The notes beneath the pieces are model-generated. The model was not told the origin of the DNA. It made no database searches and was given only the letters and a program-made list of their open reading frames with translations. DNA of 64,000 bases, from NCBI GenBank assembly GCA_019916065.1, contig CM034244.1, positions 34,781,433 through 34,845,432 on the forward strand. Direction: 5' to 3'. Positions within the stretch are counted from its first letter, which is position 1. Every line of letters begins with the position of its first letter. The stretch comes from Vitellaria paradoxa. Its lineage: Eukaryota > Streptophyta > Magnoliopsida > Ericales > Sapotaceae. Positions 58,400-64,000 of this stretch are shown piece after piece. A program made the translations under genes and the position numbers.

Positions 58400-61050
58400 A
58401 TCATATTTATGAACCACCAGAGACGTAACAAACTTTGTGTGCTACAAAATTTCTCCGATAAGTTTATTAATAATTTTTTAATTTTCTCTAATTTGATTTG
58501 AAATTTTTTTAATGTTCTTCAACTTTCTTCACAAAAAAGTCTAATTTTATTTAATTTTTTTATTTTTTCAATATTCTTTAACTTTTAGAAATTTTCATTA
58601 AATACACAATTTTAAACAAAAGTAATACGTGACGACACAGAATAAAAATTAAAAAAAAAATTGACACTCAAAACGCACACTTTGTGTCAATGTGCAAAAT
58701 GCTTTGTTTTTAGTAACCCAGTGAAAAAAAAAAATGAAAAAAAAAAAAGCGGGGGTAGGCCTGGGTAGTTTGGGTCATGTATTGCCAAAATGTCAAAGAT
58801 TGAAAACAAAGTAATTTAGCTGTTTGTGGAGATTAATTCAATCAATTTGAGGAAAATGGGATTTGAAAAGAGAAATGACAGATGAGTCCTTTTCTAGGTG
58901 CGACAATAATTAATTCTTGCTAGGCCCCAGCGCTATCACATTCGGGACACATTTTGGCACAAGTACAACATGCTAAGGAATGTTCGTTCTCTGAGTAACA
59001 GAGGAAAAATATTACTAAAATATTTTTTTTTTCTATTACATCAATTCAAATGACGAGATAATAATTACTCTGAGTTAGTAATTTCTCACGTATAGGAATA
59101 AATTTTTACTCTAGGGTGAGGTGGGTAATGAGGATAATGAAAAATTTTACTCTTTTTCTCATTATTCTCGTAAAATATTTATTTGCACCACTATAAAATT
59201 TTAGGTAACATTTTCTTATAAATAATTATAATAAATATTATAAAATAATATTTTTAATCAAACTAAAATTAATTAATTATTAAATTATGTTATCAAAATA
59301 ATATTTAATAAATAATAACTTATTATTAAAATATTTTATTTTATTTTATTAAATCAATGTTATTGAAATATTACTTTATGATTAAAATATTTATTTTCTC
59401 ATATTATAATTAATTTTTAATTTATTTTATTAAATAAAAATTGTTTCTCATAAATAATAATTTACTAAATTATGTATTATATTAACATAATTTAGTAAAA
59501 TTAATAATTTATTTAAATAAACTAAAATTATTTGTTTTGTTAAATTATTTTATCAAAATAAAAATAATTTTAACAAATAATAATTCACTATAAAAATTAA
59601 TTACTATTAAAATATTAATCTACGATAAAATTATTTTTTGTAATTAACATTTTTATTTAAAAGTATATATTTTAATATTATTTTTTATTAAAATTAATTA
59701 TTATTAAAATACCAATGATTGTGATGATTTATTTTATTATAGTATTTTATTAAAATTAAATATTAGCTTTTATCTTTAGTTAATTTATCCTTATTTCAAA
59801 TACGGTTAACTTTTATTCCTTCAAAATTTTGAGCATTCTTAATATAATATAATTATTATCGAGTAATATTTATTTTCTTATTCTAAATATAAGTATAACA
59901 ACTTGTTACTCTAGTAATCATTACTAAGGTAATAATTACCCCTGTAATATTTTACTCTTAAATTTTCCACCCCGTATCAATTATGTCCTATTTGGAAATG
60001 AAAGGGTGGGAACATTACCACTCTTTCAAAAGTTTCACTCACTCATTTCTATCTTTTTACTCTACAAAATTACAAAACTAACATTATAATTAATGAAGGA
60101 CAATTAATACAAAACACTTTAAATACCATAATTAACTTCTTTTTTTTTTGTTTATTATTATAAAACTAACTTCCTTGCTTTTTACTTTTGTGCAACTCCA
60201 TTTTTTACTTTTATGTAATTATATCTCTCATAGTCTCATATATATTTGCACTCGTATATATTTTTCTTTAGTTCATTAAATCTTAAATGAAACACTACGT
60301 AAGAAGATTTTGTTAAAGCAAAACTTTTGAATGTGTTTAAATTTTTTTTTTTGTACAAGTAATATAGGGCAAATTGAATATTATTATGAATCATCGAATT
60401 CATTACGAGCAACTGTTAACTTTTTCTAATTTTTCTCTTTCATGTGATTGATTTCTTGATAGAATAATATGGAACAATTTGCATGTAATATTTTTTTTGG
60501 TTAGTGCATATGCTATTACATTATTAGGGTTTTTTTCTTTCCTGTTAAGCTTTTTTTTTTTTTTTTTTTTTATAGTTCCTATTTGTAATTTTTTTTTGAC
60601 CTAGTAATTTATAGAGGATTTTTGTTAAAATTGTTGAATTATTTTGAGCAATGCTATATTTTTCATTTGATGGTGGTTGGTTTTAGGGATTAATGTTAAG
60701 ATTTGAATTTCGATATGATTTATCTTTATTTTAATTATTTTCATTAGTACATAAATTGATTAACAATTATAATGTCTTACTATGTATCAATTAATAAACA
60801 ACAATTATAATGTCTTACTTTGTATCAATTAATAAACAATAATTGTTTATTTTCTTCTTTGATTTTTGATAAAATAAACTAAAAATTTATATTTACAAAG
60901 CTAATTTAAGAAAAAAATTATTAAAAAAAACTCTTTCACATGATTTCATTAAATTATAATCGACGATAAATTTTTAGTTTAACATGAAAATTAATAAAAA
61001 ATGAAGGATGCTAGTTTTATAATAATTAATAGAAATGATGGGTAATTATG
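58400..61050. other. Intergenic, AT-rich, no gene
   Basis: 59220-59770 is dominated by degenerate AT repeats (TTATTAAAATATT, AAATTATTTTATCAAAATAA). T-tract at 60549-60570 and a 31-bp direct duplication (ACAATTATAATGTCTTACT.TGTATCAATTAATAAAC) at 60760-60838. No coding frame. Confidence 0.5.
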
Positions 61051-61057
61051 ATATTTA

Positions 61058-61203
61058 AGGTATGTTTAGAGTGACAAAAAAGAGATAAAATAAGATAAGT
61101 TGTGAATTCATAATTCGTGTAGTGAAATAAAAAGTGAATAACTTTTAGAATTTTTAAAAAATTTTCACAATTTTTCAGAGTTTTTATAACCCAAACTGAG
61201 TCT
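61058..61203. mobile_element. Tourist-like MITE, 146 bp
   Basis: Starts AGGTATGTTTAGAGTGAC and ends CCAAACTGAGTC, with TTA flanks (61055-61057 and 61204-61206). Same orientation as 36813-36972. Confidence 0.7.
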
Positions 61204-61326
61204 TAGTATATTTTATATTAATTAGCCTTTACTACAAGATTAATTTTCTAATTTTTTAGAATAAAAAAAATAAATAACAAGTAGAGAAAATTTTTTAAGG
61301 AGTGCGAATATGCCAACCCCAATTAA

Positions 61327-61689
61327 AGGTCTGTTTGGCATCAAGAAAAAACTCTAAAAATCTCTATAAATCTCCAACAACCTCTCTACCTCTAATTTTT
61401 CCGTCATCACTAATTTCAAATAATTCCAATATTTTGCTAAAAAAAATAAAAAATTTGGAAGTAGGCCAACCGAATGTGTAAATTTTTTATACAATCATAT
61501 TTTTCGTGTTGAAAACTTTCAAATGAGTACTATTGTCACTATTTTTTTGTGAATTTTTTTTGAATCCGTGGAAACGGATTTGAAAAACTGTTTCTACGGT
61601 TTGTTACTTTAAAAAAAAAAGACGCTAAAATCAACTCTAAACTATATTTTATCTCAATTTATTTTATTTTTTTTTACTTCAAACGAAAC
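61327..61689. mobile_element. Harbinger-like element related to 7187 and 56040
   Basis: Starts AGGTCTGTTTGGCATC and ends ACTTCAAACGAAAC, flanked by TTAA. Inside are CCGTGGAAACGGATTTG and CTGTTTCTACGGTTTG, relatives of the subterminal repeats of the two longer copies. Confidence 0.6.
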
Positions 61690-62216
61690 TTAAATAAATG
61701 ATAGATTGAAATAACATGAATGCATACTTTCTTTGGCTTCTTAAATTTGGCGTGAAACTGGACGAGTTCAAATGCAGAGGTCTGTACGTGCAAACAGTAA
61801 ACTGGACATGTGGCATTCACTTCGAGCTCATGCACCGAGTTCATGACGGACTTGAGCGTTTGTTTCTGAGCATGAGATCAACTTCTCGACCTCAAATAGG
61901 GGTTAATATAACGAAGGATTGAGATTTTGGTTAAGTTCTAATTATAAAATAATATTATAATTAAATTAATTTGTTATTTGTGATAGCAGATCAAATGACG
62001 TGATCGTTGTTCTTTTCAAACTTATCGCATTTCATTTACCACTTATAAATAATTTTACGTGCACTAAATATATTATAAGCTGTTTTTGTAATTATTAAAA
62101 AATGAATTAAGTTAATGAGATTAATAAAAATTATGATATTAAATATGTGTGCTACTAGCTCCTATTTTTATTATGTCTTGCAATAGATTTTTTTTGCTAT
62201 GTATATATTTAATCCT

Positions 62217-62385
62217 GATAGTTAATTTAATTGGTAAGATTTTGAATTTGTTTTTCAAGAGTCACTAGTTTTGAGTTTCCTTAGGTCCATTGTAAGTTTA
62301 TTCAATCATTAACTTTAGAATCTCATAGATTAGTCAAAGTGCATATAAACTGATCCAAACACCTTAAAATATTTCAAAAAAAATT
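62217..62385 (+). mobile_element. SINE-like retroposon, second copy
   Basis: Aligns with 29897-30069: AGTCACTAGTTTTGAGTTTC, ATTCAATCATTAACTTTAGA, GATTAGTCAAAGTGCATATA and an A-rich end. The box B is degenerate (TTTTGAGTTTC), so it is older. Confidence 0.5.
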
Positions 62386-62389
62386 ACTA

Positions 62390-63090
62390 AGTAATTCACG
62401 CTTACTATTATTCACAAAATCCCCCCCTTTAAATATTATCTGAATTTTTAACCAAGTTGAAGGCGGAGACTTTATTCGTTGGTGGGCATCCCTCCCAACC
62501 TATCCTTCACCGTTTTTTTGCTATGGCAAATTATTGAGGGAGAAAATTGTGACATGATGATCACATGGTGGTGGGTGGCGTTTTTCCCTTTATTTATTTC
62601 CCTTTCACCTTTTGGGACATTTCCTTTCTTTCTAGGTACCAATAAAAATGGAACAGGTGGATGACATAACTGAGGTTAATTTAAGTGGGAATAAATAATG
62701 GGTAATAAATGATATTATGAAATAAGGGTAATTATATTTTATTTTTTTAATGTTTAAAAATATGACCCTTCTTGGATTTAAAAATTAACACATAACTTAT
62801 TGGTATTTTGAACTAACATGTAAAATTAACTAAATCTATTAAATTCAATTGAATATGTACCTCATGAATTAAAATTTAGTTGAGGAGAATTTTTTTTCTT
62901 CACAAAAATATTGTGAAAATATATAGATAAAAATAAAAATATATTTTCACTCGTTTTTATATTAAAATAAAATATTATTTTATTTTTTAAAAATAATTTA
63001 TTTTATTTTTCTAAACAATATTTTTTGGACAGTAATGTATAAGCCTAATAGCACGTTTGATATAAATATAGTTAAATTTAACTTTTTTTT
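62390..63090. other. Intergenic, no gene seen
   Basis: 62460-62660 is GC-richer with a 61-codon plus frame (MVGIPPNLSFTVFLLWQ start) lacking any recognised feature. The remainder is AT-rich. Confidence 0.4.
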
Positions 63091-63095
63091 TTTTG

Positions 63096-63440
63096 GGTAA
63101 AGTATAAAAAATACCTTTACAGTTTACCTTTAGTATCACTTTGGTCACACGTGTTTCAATTGCAACAGTCAAATCCCTACACTTTTGGTCAAGTATCAAT
63201 TCGGTCATTCCGTTAGTTGACCGTTAGAAACAGCCGTTAGATTGAAAGTAACACTGAAGGTAAATTATAAATGAAATTACAATTTTATCCTCAGTCTAAC
63301 GGTTATTTCTAACAGTCAACTAACAAAAGGACCGAATTGATGCTTAACTGAAAGTGTAGGGATTTGACTGTTGCAATTGAAACGTGTGAGACCAAAGTGA
63401 TACCGAAGATAAATTGTAGGGATATTTTTTGTATTTTACC
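63096..63440. mobile_element. Long foldback element, about 345 bp
   Basis: Arms of about 160 bp are inverted repeats of each other: GGTAAAGTATAAAAAATAC on the left and GGTAAAATACAAAAAATATC on the right in reverse complement, with shared TTTCAATTGCAACAGTCAAA and GTTAGTTGAC.GTTAGAAA. The loop is under 30 bp. Both flanks are T-runs, so a target duplication cannot be read. Confidence 0.75.
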
Positions 63441-63870
63441 ATTTTTTTTATTTTTCATCTTTGTTAAAATAACAAGTAGGTTATGTATTGACTATTAAAT
63501 TAAAAGAGGTCGAGTATTTTTGATTTAAATGGATTAAAGTGTTACTACCTTTATTAATAATTTTGACCGATTCAGTTTTCCTAAATAATCTTCCTTTGGA
63601 GTTTCAATTTTTTGTTGAAAAATTTCAAAAATTCTAAAAATTTTTAAGTTTTTTCAATCAAATTTTGAAATATGTCATTTTTATATCATTTTAATATTAA
63701 TTTTTTATTTTTTTAACTTTTTCAAAACTCCAAACACCTCAAATTGCTCGAATTGTTTTCAAGTGCATTTTCCAGAATTAAAAACTAAACAAATTTAATT
63801 TTAACACTAATTAAAATAAAAATAAATAAATTAAAAATAGAAATTGTCATGACACAAAAACAAAAAATCC

Positions 63871-64000
63871 CTAACCCAAGCAAACGCATGCATCACTGTA
63901 TTGGCGGTGAATTTGGGTTGCTTCTTTCAGAGCTGCAGCAGCCACGATTATCAGCTGTAATGGTGATTGTCGTGTCTTCGAGAACGGAGCCACAATAATC
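63871..64000 (-). CDS. Possible terminal exon at the right edge (weak)
   Basis: GC rises sharply from 63890. A minus-strand frame open from the window edge reads about 43 codons (including LQLIIVAAAALKEATQIHR) to a TAG at 63871-63873. A plus-strand reading with an acceptor TTCTTTCAG at about 63932 is equally possible. No domain recognised. Confidence 0.2.
   Translation of the reverse strand, partial: IIVAPFSKTRQSPLQLIIVAAAALKEATQIHRQYSDACVCLG

Noticed and set aside
1..64000. CRISPR array, prokaryotic operon, viral genome or organellar insertion
   Set aside because: There are no evenly spaced repeats with unique spacers, no prokaryotic-style gene packing and no recognisable chloroplast or mitochondrial genes. 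Only a small Copia reverse-transcriptase remnant is retroelement-coding.

Overview
This 64-kb window is plant nuclear DNA, most probably from a eudicot; I cannot name the genus. It is AT-rich and gene-poor. The genes have short exons and AT-rich introns, and the intergenic space is filled with small non-autonomous transposons, LTR remnants, SINE-like insertions and microsatellites. I see no bacterial features, CRISPR array, convincing tRNA or rRNA gene, or plasmid or viral genome.

Three protein-coding genes can be supported, all on the minus strand. (1) At the left edge (1-1577, 3' end outside the window) is an FAD-dependent oxidoreductase of the amine-oxidase superfamily with three visible exons. 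(2) At 24615-26930 is an intronless 771-codon reading frame for a multiple-C2-domain transmembrane protein (MCTP/FTIP family), with a probable intron in its 5' UTR. (3) At 34334-41729 is a complete 12-exon gene for a Gfo/Idh/MocA-type NAD(P)-dependent oxidoreductase of 359 residues. I rebuilt it exon by exon with every phase joining. It has an 18-nt microexon carrying the EKP motif and two GC-AG introns. The three genes have no evident functional link.

Between the genes: 2-10 kb holds MITEs and AT-rich repeats. 10.5-21.1 kb is a degraded segmental duplication (about 10.5-17.9 against 18.2-21.1 kb). One copy was split by a solo LTR that was itself split by a second, oppositely oriented solo LTR of the same family. 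The other copy was split by a 678-bp hAT-type element and a Tourist-like MITE. Because the copies are paralogous, the empty sites and target-site duplications can be read directly. 21-24 kb and 27.5-34 kb hold further MITEs, a 194-bp foldback with a 10-bp target duplication, a SINE-like copy and a Copia reverse-transcriptase fragment.

44.5-53.4 kb is a second direct segmental duplication (two copies of about 3 kb). Its copies share one MITE and differ by at least three later MITE insertions. They are separated by an AT-rich minisatellite, a 719-bp hAT-type element with a perfect 8-bp target duplication, and a three-unit 140-bp tandem repeat. 53.4-64 kb has a SINE with a 14-bp target duplication, a 500-bp Harbinger-like element, a probable Copia solo LTR, a cluster of Tourist-like MITEs and a 345-bp foldback. 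A weak exon-like stretch touches the right edge.

I found no previously undescribed multi-gene system. The most informative content is the set of nested or paralog-resolved transposon insertions and the unusual exon structure of the oxidoreductase gene. All calls come from reading the sequence by eye; no database or folding program was run.
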